NCBI GenBank assembly: GCA_964605095.1
Contig: CAZSBS010000310.1
Coordinates: forward strand, 1 to 5,197
Reading direction: 5' to 3'
Source: JAUWQU01 sp964605095
GTDB lineage: Bacteria; Planctomycetota; Phycisphaerae; SM23-33
DNA: 5,197 nt
Position 1 is the stretch's first letter. The number at the start of each line of letters is the position of its first letter. A program made the position numbers and the translations under genes. Shown piece after piece: positions 1 through 5,197 of the stretch. The notes beneath the pieces are model-generated. The model saw only the letters and a program-made list of their open reading frames with translations, was not told the DNA's origin and searched no databases.

Positions 1-81
1 CTGGGGGCGCGGCTCGTAGTTCGGCATGTGCCGGCTGATCAGGCCGCCCGGGGCGAGGATTTCGTCGAGGCTGAGCGTCAT
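1..81 (-). CDS. dinG: DinG-like ATP-dependent DNA helicase, N-terminal fragment
   Basis: Only the first 27 codons are in the window; the gene runs off the left edge. The visible peptide reads MTLSLDEILAPGGL followed by ISRHMPNYEPRPQ. This resembles the N-terminus of DinG/XPD-type (Rad3-related) superfamily 2 helicases, where a 'GPGGL...lpgYe.RpqQ' stretch forms the Q-motif-like segment ahead of Walker A. Such enzymes are ATP-driven 5'-3' helicases that unwind forked DNA or R-loops and are usually linked to repair. The ATG at 81-79 overlaps the TGA of the upstream gene in an ATGA arrangement. There is no convincing Shine-Dalgarno sequence, so translation probably depends on coupling. Walker and DEAH boxes and any iron-sulfur cysteines lie outside, so the exact subfamily cannot be decided. 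The reading frame and start are directly seen; the family call rests on a short but characteristic motif. Confidence 0.7.
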   Translation of the reverse strand, partial: MTLSLDEILAPGGLISRHMPNYEPRPQ

Positions 82-527
82 CTCATGGGCGCCGTGGCCG
101 CGGCGGCGACCGGCTCCAGCGGCCTGGGGTGCGCCAGGCGCTCGCTGAAGTGGAGGATGAACCAGAACATCATCACCAGGATTATCAGTGTAATGACGGT
201 GGCCAGGATGGTGATCATCGTCCGGCCTCGCACTATGGATGACCGCATGGACGAGACGATGCGGTCCTTGGCGAGCGTGAGCATGGCCAGAAGGATGGCC
301 CCGACGGTCGGCCAGATCGTGATCGAGTGGATGCCGCTGAAGATATACACACCCCTGCTGACGACCTCGCCGGACTGAAGTTCATACCGCAGCGATCCGT
401 CGGCGGCGCGGATTACGTATCCGTTGACTGCCTCGCCGCCGATGAAGACGTACAGGACCGTGTAGACCATGAAGTTGGCCAGGCCCACCATGATTACCCA
501 GATGCACACTCGCGTGCGAAAGTCCAT
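78..527 (-). CDS. small three-helix membrane protein of unknown function
   Basis: A 149-residue protein with three hydrophobic segments at about residues 7-29, 66-85 and 103-126. A loop at 30-62 contains GGEAVNGYV and VVSRGVYIFSGIHSI. The basic stretch KDRIVSSMRSSIVRGR between helices 2 and 3 suggests that loop is cytoplasmic, so the GGEAVNG loop would face outward, with the N-terminus inside and the Ala/Pro-rich tail (LEPVAAAATAPMR) outside. From memory, a family of uncharacterised small membrane proteins carries a similar 'GGDA.NG...VS...Y..S..H' pattern; that resemblance is unverified and gives no function. The start is supported by AGGCGG five bases upstream of the ATG; this ribosome binding site overlaps the thiG stop codon. 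The gene sits 9 nt after thiG and overlaps the helicase start by 4 nt, so it is an internal gene of the operon. No catalytic motif is visible. Confidence 0.85.
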   Translation of the reverse strand: MDFRTRVCIWVIMVGLANFMVYTVLYVFIGGEAVNGYVIRAADGSLRYELQSGEVVSRGVYIFSGIHSITIWPTVGAILLAMLTLAKDRIVSSMRSSIVRGRTMITILATVITLIILVMMFWFILHFSERLAHPRPLEPVAAAATAPMR

Positions 528-532
528 TTTTT

Positions 533-538
533 CCGCCT
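533..538 (-). promoter_or_regulatory. ribosome binding site of the small membrane protein, overlapping the thiG stop
   Basis: AGGCGG lies five bases before the ATG at 527 and overlaps the TAG stop of thiG (539-537). This placement favours translation by ribosomes finishing thiG (coupling) and supports the chosen start. Confidence 0.55.
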
Positions 539-1355
539 ATTCCTTCGCGCCGATGACTCCATCGATCGGACTGGATGCCGTGGCGTAGAGTTTGCGCGGG
601 ATCCGCCCCGCCTGGCGCGCCAAGTACCCTGCCTCGAGGGCCAGATGCATCGCCCGGGCCATTTTTACGGGATCGGCCGCGCCGGAGATGCCGGTGTTCA
701 GCAGCACCCCGTCGGCGCCGAGCTCCATCGCGATGGTAACGTCGCTGGCCGTGCCGACACCCGCGTCGACAATGATCGGGAAATCCGCGTCGTCTTCCTT
801 AAGCTGCTCGAGGATGATCCGTATGTTCCAGGGGTTCAGCACGCCCTGGCCCGAGCCGATGGGGCTTCCGGCGGGCATTACCGCGTCGGCGCCGGCGTCC
901 TTCAATCGCCGGGCCATGATCGGATCGTCCGACGTGTAGCACAGCACGGTGAAGCCCTCGGCCTTGAGCACCTCCAGAGCTTCCAGCGAGCCGACCGGGT
1001 CCGGCAGCAGCGTCTTGCGGTCGCCGAGAACCTCGAGCTTCACCCACGCCGAACCGGGGTTCTCCAGGCCCTCCAGCAGCTCCCTGCCAAGGCGAGCGGT
1101 GCGGATGGCGTCGGCGGCGTTGAAGCACCCGGCCGTGTTGGGCAGAAGCGTGTACCTGGCCGGGTCCACGAAGTCCAGGATGTTCCGCCCGGATGAGTCG
1201 GTCATCCGCTCTCGCCTCACGGCCACGGTGACGACCTCGCAGAGAGTCTCTGCCAAGGCGTCTCGCATAAGCTCGTACGTGGCATACTTTCCGGTGCCGA
1301 CGAACAGGCGGTTGTGAATCTCGAACTTGCCGATACGGAGGGGCTTGTCGTTCAT
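537..1355 (-). CDS. thiG: thiazole synthase ThiG
   Basis: ThiG is a cytoplasmic TIM-barrel enzyme. It condenses 1-deoxy-D-xylulose 5-phosphate, dehydroglycine and sulfur from ThiS thiocarboxylate to make the thiazole phosphate moiety of thiamin. The 272-residue protein has the usual length, slightly long. Diagnostic motifs run in order: RLFVGTGKY (16-24), VVTVAVRR (41-48), LLPNTAGC (70-77), WVKLEVLGD (104-112), TLLPDP (115-120), YTSDDP (140-145), MPAGSPIGSGQG (160-171), IIVDAGVGT (194-202), ELGADGVLLNT (211-221), DPVKMARAM (228-236) and ATASSP (258-263). By comparison with the Bacillus subtilis enzyme, Lys106 should form the Schiff base with the sugar phosphate, and Glu108 and Asp197 match the proposed acid/base residues; all are present. 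A few extra residues (LKEDDADF, 185-192) precede the IIVDAG strand. The start has GAGAG eight bases upstream. thiS lies 124 nt upstream. It looks intact and functional. Confidence 0.97.
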   Translation of the reverse strand: MNDKPLRIGKFEIHNRLFVGTGKYATYELMRDALAETLCEVVTVAVRRERMTDSSGRNILDFVDPARYTLLPNTAGCFNAADAIRTARLGRELLEGLENPGSAWVKLEVLGDRKTLLPDPVGSLEALEVLKAEGFTVLCYTSDDPIMARRLKDAGADAVMPAGSPIGSGQGVLNPWNIRIILEQLKEDDADFPIIVDAGVGTASDVTIAMELGADGVLLNTGISGAADPVKMARAMHLALEAGYLARQAGRIPRKLYATASSPIDGVIGAKE

Positions 1356-1368
1356 TCAATCATCTCTC
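1352..1368 (-). promoter_or_regulatory. thiG ribosome binding site with overlapping three-codon mini-ORF
   Basis: GAGAG at 1368-1364 is the likely Shine-Dalgarno sequence, eight bases before the thiG ATG (1355-1353). In the spacer an out-of-frame ATG ATT GAA TGA (1363-1352) encodes Met-Ile-Glu and stops by overlapping the thiG start as ATGA. The mini-ORF has no well-placed ribosome binding site of its own, so it may be chance; if translated, it could affect thiG initiation. Confidence 0.4.
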
Positions 1369-1428
1369 AAAAGAAGCGCCCGCCACATTGCGGCGGCCGC
1401 GATGGAAAACCGATTGAAGCAGCGTCCT

Positions 1429-1457
1429 GATATACCCAAAGCCCCCGTCGGGCACAA
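1429..1457 (-). promoter_or_regulatory. weak candidate internal promoter ahead of thiG
   Basis: Between thiS and thiG the minus strand reads TTGTGC, 17 bases, TATATC. These match the sigma-70 consensus at 3 of 6 and 4 of 6 positions with ideal spacing. The 124-nt gap is unusually wide for this gene pair and leaves room for a promoter with a leader of about 65 nt. The same gap also holds a 5-bp hairpin (1380-1384 with 1392-1396) followed by CTTCTTTT. That hairpin is too weak to call a terminator. Confidence 0.2.
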
Positions 1458-1479
1458 CCCATTTCGCGGCAGGGCTCTG

Positions 1480-1680
1480 TCAGCCGCCGCCGACGAGCGT
1501 GACGATCTCGATGGCGTCGTTGTCTTTCAGAAGCGTCTGGGCATGCATTCCGCGGGGCAGGATCTGGCGGTTGAGCTCGATGGCCACACGCTTGGCGGGC
1601 AGATTGCGGGCCTCGAGAAGCTCCGCCACCGTCGGCGCCAGGTCGAACTGCTGCCACTGCCCGTTAATCTGAACTCGCAT
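1480..1680 (-). CDS. thiS: sulfur carrier protein ThiS
   Basis: ThiS is a small ubiquitin-fold (beta-grasp) protein. Its C-terminal glycine is adenylated and converted to a thiocarboxylate, which passes sulfur to ThiG in thiazole synthesis. The 66-residue product has the normal length. It shows MRVQINGQ at the first strand, the segment TVAELLEARNL (about 17-27), VAIELNR (about 32-38), LLKDNDAIEIV (about 50-60) and the terminal VTLVGGG, ending in the required Gly-Gly. An in-frame ATG 10 codons upstream (1710) would add MTQWRVWSRS, which is not typical of the family and would start only a few bases from the predicted transcription start. The ATG at 1680 has GGAG seven bases upstream, so it is preferred. 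The gene is first in the thiS-thiG unit. No ThiF, ThiH or ThiO gene is in the window. Confidence 0.95.
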   Translation of the reverse strand: MRVQINGQWQQFDLAPTVAELLEARNLPAKRVAIELNRQILPRGMHAQTLLKDNDAIEIVTLVGGG

Positions 1681-1687
1681 ACTCCGG

Positions 1688-1691
1688 CTCC
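1688..1691 (-). promoter_or_regulatory. thiS ribosome binding site that decides the start
   Basis: GGAG stands seven bases before the ATG at 1680. A second GGAG at 1685-1682 is too close to the start to be used. This site supports the 66-residue ThiS rather than the ten-residue extension beginning at 1710. Confidence 0.6.
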
Positions 1692-1720
1692 ACACCCGCC
1701 ACTGTGTCATAACGAGAACG

Positions 1721-1750
1721 ATTATACGCCCAGGTGCCCCCGACGTTCAA
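1721..1750 (-). promoter_or_regulatory. sigma-70-like promoter of the thiS-thiG operon
   Basis: On the minus strand TTGAAC (1750-1745) is followed after 18 bases by a perfect TATAAT (1726-1721). Transcription would begin near 1714, leaving a leader of about 35 nt before thiS. That leader is too short for a riboswitch. No TPP (THI-box) core was found in the leader or in the upstream intergenic region, so thiamin control by that route is not evident here. This is the best promoter match seen in the intergenic region and fits the gene layout. Confidence 0.65.
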
Positions 1751-1777
1751 CCCGAGGCCCGGGAACAGCGCAACAGC

Positions 1778-1805
1778 GGAACCCGGAACCTGGAACCCGG
1801 AACGG
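1778..1805. repeat. four-unit 7-bp tandem repeat (GGAACCC/T)
   Basis: Units begin at 1778, 1785, 1792 and 1799: GGAACCC, GGAACCT, GGAACCC and a degenerate GGAACGG. The exact 7-base period is directly visible. It lies upstream of the thiS promoter and is followed by a GC-rich stretch. Its role is unknown; short repeats like this may expand or contract by slippage. Confidence 0.8.
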
Positions 1806-1813
1806 CCGGGTGC

Positions 1814-1851
1814 CGTGGTTCGCGCAGGCCAGCAGGGCCGGAGCAACCACG
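1814..1851. repeat. nested inverted repeat (CGTGGTT / AACCACG)
   Basis: CGTGGTT at 1814-1820 is complementary to AACCACG at 1845-1851. Inside, GGCC at 1827-1830 can pair with GGCC at 1836-1839 around a five-base loop. It could fold on either strand. No U-tract follows in either direction, so it is not a terminator. It may be chance in GC-rich DNA. Confidence 0.4.
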
Positions 1852-1953
1852 TCTTTCGGCCAGGAAGGTGTCGGGCGCCAAGATCATCTTTTCTTCTTTC
1901 CCTCGCTTTTATGTCATCCGCCCGGGTTCGCCTGCCGATAGTCAAGTTAGAAA

Positions 1954-2009
1954 GCGTGTGTCAAGCGAAATAGTGAACCCACCCACCCCCCGACCCCGTT
2001 GACACACGC
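1954..2009. repeat. 11-bp perfect inverted repeat with 34-nt loop
   Basis: GCGTGTGTCAA (1954-1964) and TTGACACACGC (1999-2009) are exact reverse complements. They enclose 34 bases that include a C-rich run on the plus strand. Pairing stops sharply at both ends. The arms are too far apart for an ordinary dimer operator but fit an RNA stem or cruciform. Each arm contains TTGACA on one strand, a -35 consensus, but neither has a good -10 at the right distance: the minus-strand one has only TATCGG after 18 bases. The right arm is five bases from the terminator stem. Confidence 0.75.
1978..1997 (-). other. G-quadruplex-forming motif on the minus strand
   Basis: The minus strand reads GGGGTCGGGGGGTGGGTGGG: four runs of at least three G with loops of 2, 1 and 1 bases. 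This satisfies the usual G3+N1-7 rule, and short loops normally mean high stability. The plus strand is the matching C-rich i-motif-type sequence. The motif lies wholly in the loop of the 11-bp inverted repeat and would be in any RNA reading through from the channel gene toward thiS. Confidence 0.7.
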
Positions 2010-2014
2010 AAGAG

Positions 2015-2040
2015 CGGCCGGCGAAAGCCGGCCGTTTTTT
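2015..2040 (+). terminator. strong intrinsic terminator facing the plus strand
   Basis: CGGCCGGC (2015-2022), a GAAA tetraloop (2023-2026) and GCCGGCCG (2027-2034) form a perfect 8-bp all-GC stem followed by six T (2035-2040). This is a textbook rho-independent terminator for plus-strand RNA. AGAG before the stem can extend the pairing with the T tract through A-U and G-U pairs. On the minus strand the hairpin is preceded by six A and followed by CTCTTGCG, so it lacks a U-tract in the direction of the channel gene. It may still slow or end that transcript, but its polarity is opposite to all genes seen here. Confidence 0.85.
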
Positions 2041-2086
2041 ATTTGCCCCTGCACTGCCAACACGAATCATAAGGATTGCCGCGGTT

Positions 2087-5000
2087 CTACGATTTCAGTT
2101 CGCTCTGAGGCCCCTTGGGCGCTTGGTTGACCGGCAGAGGTGCGTCGATTGAACGGATGTGAATGTCCTGCTGGGGGAAGGCGATCTCGATATTCGCCTT
2201 GCGGAAAGCCTGGTCGATGGCCATGTGCAGATCGTTGCGGACGTCCATGAGATGGTCGATCGACGGGATGAACACCCGCAGTTCGAAGTTCAGCGAGCTG
2301 TCGCCGAAGCCCAGGAAAAACGCCTGAGGCTCAGGGACGCGGAGGGTGTTCGAGTGCTCGGAGCCGATCTTCAACAGCAGATCGCGCGCCAGTTTGGTGT
2401 CTGACCCGTAAGCGATGCCCACGGGTATGACCACTCGCAGGACCGTGTCCGATAGCGTCCAGTTGACCAGGCGGTTGGTGATGAACTCCTTGTTGGGCAC
2501 GACCAGTTCCTTGCGGTCCCAGTCCAGGATGGTCGTGGCGCGAATGCGGATCTGGGTGACCGTCCCGCTTACGTCGCCCACCGTAACCACGTCTCCAACG
2601 CGGATGGGCCGCTCGAACAGCAGGATCAGGCCCGATACGAAGTTGCCGAATATCTCCTGGAGCCCGAAGCCCAGGCCCACGCTGACGGCGGCGATGAGCC
2701 ATTGCACGTGGCCCCACTGTATGCCGATTGCCTGGGCTGTAAGGATGAAGCCCACCACCGCGATGACATACCGCGCCAGGGCGTTGATGGCATAGCATGC
2801 CCCGGACTCGATTTGAAGGCGGCGCAGAACCGTCACTTCCAGGATGCCGGGGATGTTCTTGCTGGCAATGACCGCCAGCACGAGCACCACCATCGCAAAG
2901 GCCGCGTCGGCCAGGCTGACCGAGATGGCCGAGGCGCCGGTGCCGACCTTCCACAGTTCGATGTCGCGAAGGACCCTCAGCGCCGGCAGCACGTCGGCCC
3001 ATACAAGCCAGAGGCCAAGCAGCGTCAGGGCGGCGACGACGTAGTCGGCGAACTGCCTGACCTGCGCGGTGGCCTCCGATACGGTGGGCAGTTGGGATTC
3101 CTTGGCGGACGCCGCGCCGGGGACGGGGGCCTCGCCACTCGGCGGCTTGGACTGCTTGGCCCGCGCCAGCCGGGCGGCGCCGATGGTGAACCACCACCGC
3201 AGCAGCGACTGGAAGACAACCAGCGCGATGATGACCCACAATTGCACCAGCAGGCGGCCCGAAAGCTGGAGCGTGGTGTAGTAGTAGCCCATCGCCGCCG
3301 CCCCGGCCAGCCAGAGCGGCACCAGCACCGCCAGCGGATACCAGACCATGCGGAAACGATAGAGCCAGCCGTTGCGGCGCCGTCCGAGGGCTTCGAGAAC
3401 CATCCGCCCGCCCGGCCAGAACATCCAGGCGACGTACGCCCCGAGCACCGCCAGCAGCGCCGCGCAGGCGATTCGCCCCAGCGACTCGCGATATTCGATC
3501 ACCGGCTGGTATTGCAGCGAGGCGGCGATGAACAGCAGCGGCGACTCGACCGCCACCAGCCAGCGGAGGCTCCTTACCTTGCGTCTCATCACGTTCGTGG
3601 GCCAGCGGAAAAACGCCTCGCCGAGGCCTTCCTTGCGGCAGATGCCGATGACGACGGCGATCGGCAGCCAGCCCACGGCGACCATCATCAGCCCGCTTCC
3701 CACGGCGAAGGCGAACGGCCCTTCCTCGCCGCCGTAGACAAGCGCCCAGCCCGCCACAAGCAGCACCACCGGCCAGGCAACCGCCGCCAGCATTGTCAGC
3801 ACCAGCGCCTGTATGCTTCGAGCCATCGCACCGGGGCCGTACTGATTGGCTCGTTTGCCCAGCAGGCGCACCCGGGAGATCAGCCTGTGGCGCAGCAGCA
3901 TCAGGGCGGCGAGCGCCAGCGCCGCCAGGGCGGTCCACATCGGAGCGCGGCGGATGCTGTCGACCAAGGCCGCGAACAGTGCCCGCCAATTGGCCGGCGA
4001 GACGAACCAGGCAAGCGCCCGGCCCGCTCGGCCAAGGTCGCCCGGCGCCAGCGGAGGCGCGCTGCGGGTCCACAGAACCTTCTCGTCGATGTATGAGCGG
4101 AACTTCTCGGCCTGGCTGATAAGGCGGTTCTCGTCGGTGTCCAGATTGGCCAGATCGGTGAAGTACTTCTGCTCGTCGGAGTCCAGCGAGTTGAGACTCT
4201 TGCGGGTGTCCGTCAGGGCCTCGACGAGGGCCTTGCGGACCTCGTCCTTATACTGCGGAGCAATAGGCGGCTTGGTGCTCTTTATCAGGTGGTCGGCCCG
4301 GGCCTGGACGTCGCCGACCTCCATCTCCTTCTCAGTGAGTTGTAACTGAAGGAGCTTGACCTGCGTCATCGTTGCCTGGCGCTGCCGGCTCTGGAGGCGG
4401 TGCTGGCGAATGTCGGGAAGCTGCGTCCGTGCGTTCCGCAGGAACAGGCCGATAACGTCGGTCTGCCCGACCTCGTCGACCATCTGGCGGGCCTTCTTCT
4501 CCGCGTCAGCCAGCCGCGAAAGCCGCTGGTCGACCTTGGCCTGCTCGTCGGCTACTCGCCGGCGCTGGGCGTCAAGCCCCTCCGGGCCGGTGCGAAGCTG
4601 CGCCAAGTAAAGGTTGTACTCCTTGATCTCTCTAACCAGCGGATGCTCACCCGCGGCCTGGATAAGCTTTTCCTTCGCCTCCTGCTCCAACCGTTTGGAC
4701 TCTGCCTCGCGTTTCTTGGCCACCGCGGCCTGCAAGGTGGCGCTGCGGGCCCCCAGCAGCGAGACCTGGCGCGTGAAGTATTCCTGCTGGGCTCGCAACA
4801 GGTTGCGCATGTTGTCGGCCGTCGCAAGGGATGCATCCAGAAACTTGCCCCGAGCCTCGAGTGCTCGGCGGGTAGCAAAGTTCAACGACTGCTGGGCTCG
4901 CTTGAGCGGCTCGGGGTCGGTCGAGGCCCTGATCGCCTCGGATTTGTCGCGCAAGGCCGTCAACTCGTCCCGGTTCTTGCCGATGTCGGCAGGCAATGCC

Positions 5001-5197
5001 TCCTGGCGCCTGGCCATGGACTTCAGCGACTCGTCGGCGGCCTCGGCCTTCTTCTTGAGTTCCGAGAGGTCCAACTCCATCTTCTTGAACTGGGCCTCCA
5101 TGTCCGAAAGCGATGTCTTCTCGGCGGGCATTGTTGCCGGCTGACTGGCCGGCTGGGTCGCCGCCTGCTTTAGACTCAGCGCCTGCGCCGGCGCGGC
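2087..5197 (-). CDS. MscK/KefA-type mechanosensitive ion channel, 5' end outside window
   Basis: A membrane-tension-gated channel of the MscS superfamily that releases ions and solutes on hypo-osmotic shock. Numbering from the ATG at 5131, residues 1-350 are charged and largely coiled-coil, matching the periplasmic MscS_porin-type domain. About eleven hydrophobic helices follow, near 396-414, 437-466, 472-498, 524-542, 553-572, 596-618, 625-648, 693-713, 732-757, 777-803 and 809-842. The pore helix and start of the beta domain contain GLGFGLQEIFGNFVSGLILLFERPIRVGD, then RIRATTILDWDRKELVVPNKEFI and GIAYGSD, very close to the Escherichia coli MscK/MscM pattern. The vestibule domain ends near 990 with a short polar tail. 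The frame stays open to the right edge: the 22 codons before 5131 read AAPAQALSLKQAATQPASQPAT, like the end of a signal peptide (APAQA) and a linker. The ATG at 5131 also lacks a ribosome binding site, so the real start is probably outside. Confidence 0.93.
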   Translation of the reverse strand, partial: AAPAQALSLKQAATQPASQPATMPAEKTSLSDMEAQFKKMELDLSELKKKAEAADESLKSMARRQEALPADIGKNRDELTALRDKSEAIRASTDPEPLKRAQQSLNFATRRALEARGKFLDASLATADNMRNLLRAQQEYFTRQVSLLGARSATLQAAVAKKREAESKRLEQEAKEKLIQAAGEHPLVREIKEYNLYLAQLRTGPEGLDAQRRRVADEQAKVDQRLSRLADAEKKARQMVDEVGQTDVIGLFLRNARTQLPDIRQHRLQSRQRQATMTQVKLLQLQLTEKEMEVGDVQARADHLIKSTKPPIAPQYKDEVRKALVEALTDTRKSLNSLDSDEQKYFTDLANLDTDENRLISQAEKFRSYIDEKVLWTRSAPPLAPGDLGRAGRALAWFVSPANWRALFAALVDSIRRAPMWTALAALALAALMLLRHRLISRVRLLGKRANQYGPGAMARSIQALVLTMLAAVAWPVVLLVAGWALVYGGEEGPFAFAVGSGLMMVAVGWLPIAVVIGICRKEGLGEAFFRWPTNVMRRKVRSLRWLVAVESPLLFIAASLQYQPVIEYRESLGRIACAALLAVLGAYVAWMFWPGGRMVLEALGRRRNGWLYRFRMVWYPLAVLVPLWLAGAAAMGYYYTTLQLSGRLLVQLWVIIALVVFQSLLRWWFTIGAARLARAKQSKPPSGEAPVPGAASAKESQLPTVSEATAQVRQFADYVVAALTLLGLWLVWADVLPALRVLRDIELWKVGTGASAISVSLADAAFAMVVLVLAVIASKNIPGILEVTVLRRLQIESGACYAINALARYVIAVVGFILTAQAIGIQWGHVQWLIAAVSVGLGFGLQEIFGNFVSGLILLFERPIRVGDVVTVGDVSGTVTQIRIRATTILDWDRKELVVPNKEFITNRLVNWTLSDTVLRVVIPVGIAYGSDTKLARDLLLKIGSEHSNTLRVPEPQAFFLGFGDSSLNFELRVFIPSIDHLMDVRNDLHMAIDQAFRKANIEIAFPQQDIHIRSIDAPLPVNQAPKGPQSELKS

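Larger units (their letters stand above)
1751..2086. other. structured non-coding region between the channel gene and the thi operon
   Basis: No convincing gene is present in these 336 bases. Contents from left to right: the 7-bp repeat (1778-1805), a nested hairpin (1814-1851), an 18-base pyrimidine tract (1887-1904, purine on the minus strand), an 11-bp inverted repeat (1954-1964 and 1999-2009) enclosing a G-rich motif, and a strong plus-facing intrinsic terminator (2015-2040). Short open frames here are low-complexity and look like chance. No good plus-strand promoter was found upstream of 1954, and no classical minus-facing terminator with a U-tract follows the channel gene. Confidence 0.7.

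Noticed and set aside
327..1359. Plus- and minus-strand alternative frames across thiG
   Set aside because: ThiG catalytic motifs are complete in the chosen frame; the others are low-complexity by-products.
1371..1396. Terminator between thiS and thiG
   Set aside because: The stem is only 5 bp with a 7-nt loop and the following tract is CTTCTTTT at a distance; too weak to call, and thiG would be cut off from its partner.
1681..1710. ThiS start at the upstream ATG (1710)
   Set aside because: It adds ten residues atypical for ThiS, lacks a ribosome binding site and would begin only a few bases from the predicted transcription start; the ATG at 1680 has GGAG at good spacing.
1747..1887. 46-residue minus-strand open frame starting after a purine-rich tract
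   Set aside because: Its C-terminal half is encoded by the 7-bp repeat, it has no recognisable fold or well-spaced ribosome binding site, and it ends inside the thiS promoter.
1734..1973. 79-residue plus-strand open frame ending before the plus-facing terminator
   Set aside because: It is tempting as the gene served by the terminator, but its composition is Pro/Arg/Gly-rich repeat translation, it has no clear ribosome binding site, and it covers the thiS promoter and the repeat.
1681..2086. TPP (THI-box) riboswitch upstream of thiS
   Set aside because: The conserved core (CUGAGA plus the second pyrophosphate-sensing segment) was not found on the minus strand, and the predicted leader is only about 35 nt.
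2331..4096. Long open frames of 580 residues (minus, out of frame) and 464 residues (plus) inside the channel gene
   Set aside because: They are shadows of the GC-rich channel coding sequence, Arg/Gly/Ala/Pro-rich without family motifs, while the channel frame has unmistakable MscK signatures.
1..5197. CRISPR array, insertion sequence, tRNA/rRNA or phage attachment site
   Set aside because: No spaced direct repeats, transposase frame, cloverleaf or rRNA-like sequence was seen; the region looks like ordinary chromosome.

Overview
The window is GC-rich chromosomal DNA in which every supported gene lies on the minus strand. Read in the direction of transcription (high to low coordinates) the order is: a large MscK/KefA-type mechanosensitive channel, an intergenic region of about 400 bases, thiS, thiG, a small three-helix membrane protein, and the first 27 codons of a DinG-like helicase. 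The channel appears to be exported through its N-terminal end and has a long coiled-coil domain ahead of its membrane part, as in proteins of Gram-negative-type envelopes. Base composition, gene order and style suggest a Planctomycetota/Phycisphaerae-like bacterium, but this is an impression from family resemblance and is not proven by the sequence.

Layout. 1-81: start of the DinG-like helicase, which continues past the left edge. 78-527: small membrane protein, overlapping the helicase start by ATGA. 537-1355: thiG, the thiazole synthase. 1480-1680: thiS, the sulfur-carrier protein, with a good sigma-70-like promoter at 1721-1750. 1751-2086: non-coding. It holds a four-unit 7-bp repeat, a nested hairpin, an 11-bp perfect inverted repeat enclosing a G-quadruplex motif, and a very strong intrinsic terminator that points along the plus strand although no plus-strand gene is visible. 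2087-5197: the mechanosensitive channel, which is open to the right edge, so its true start lies outside the window.

How the genes work together. ThiS and ThiG are direct partners: ThiS thiocarboxylate donates sulfur to ThiG for the thiazole half of thiamin. They appear to form a transcription unit with the membrane protein and the helicase. The spacing is 124 nt for thiS-thiG, 9 nt for thiG-membrane protein and a 4-nt overlap for membrane protein-helicase, so the last three are probably translationally coupled. No functional link from thiamin synthesis to the membrane protein or helicase is evident. The channel is upstream on the same strand and is separated by a structured intergenic region, so it is probably its own unit.

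The genes are ordinary. The part that deserves a second look is the structured stretch at about 1950-2041 (inverted repeat, G-quadruplex motif and opposite-facing terminator), which could be the 3' part of an unannotated plus-strand small RNA. No CRISPR array, insertion sequence, tRNA or rRNA was seen.
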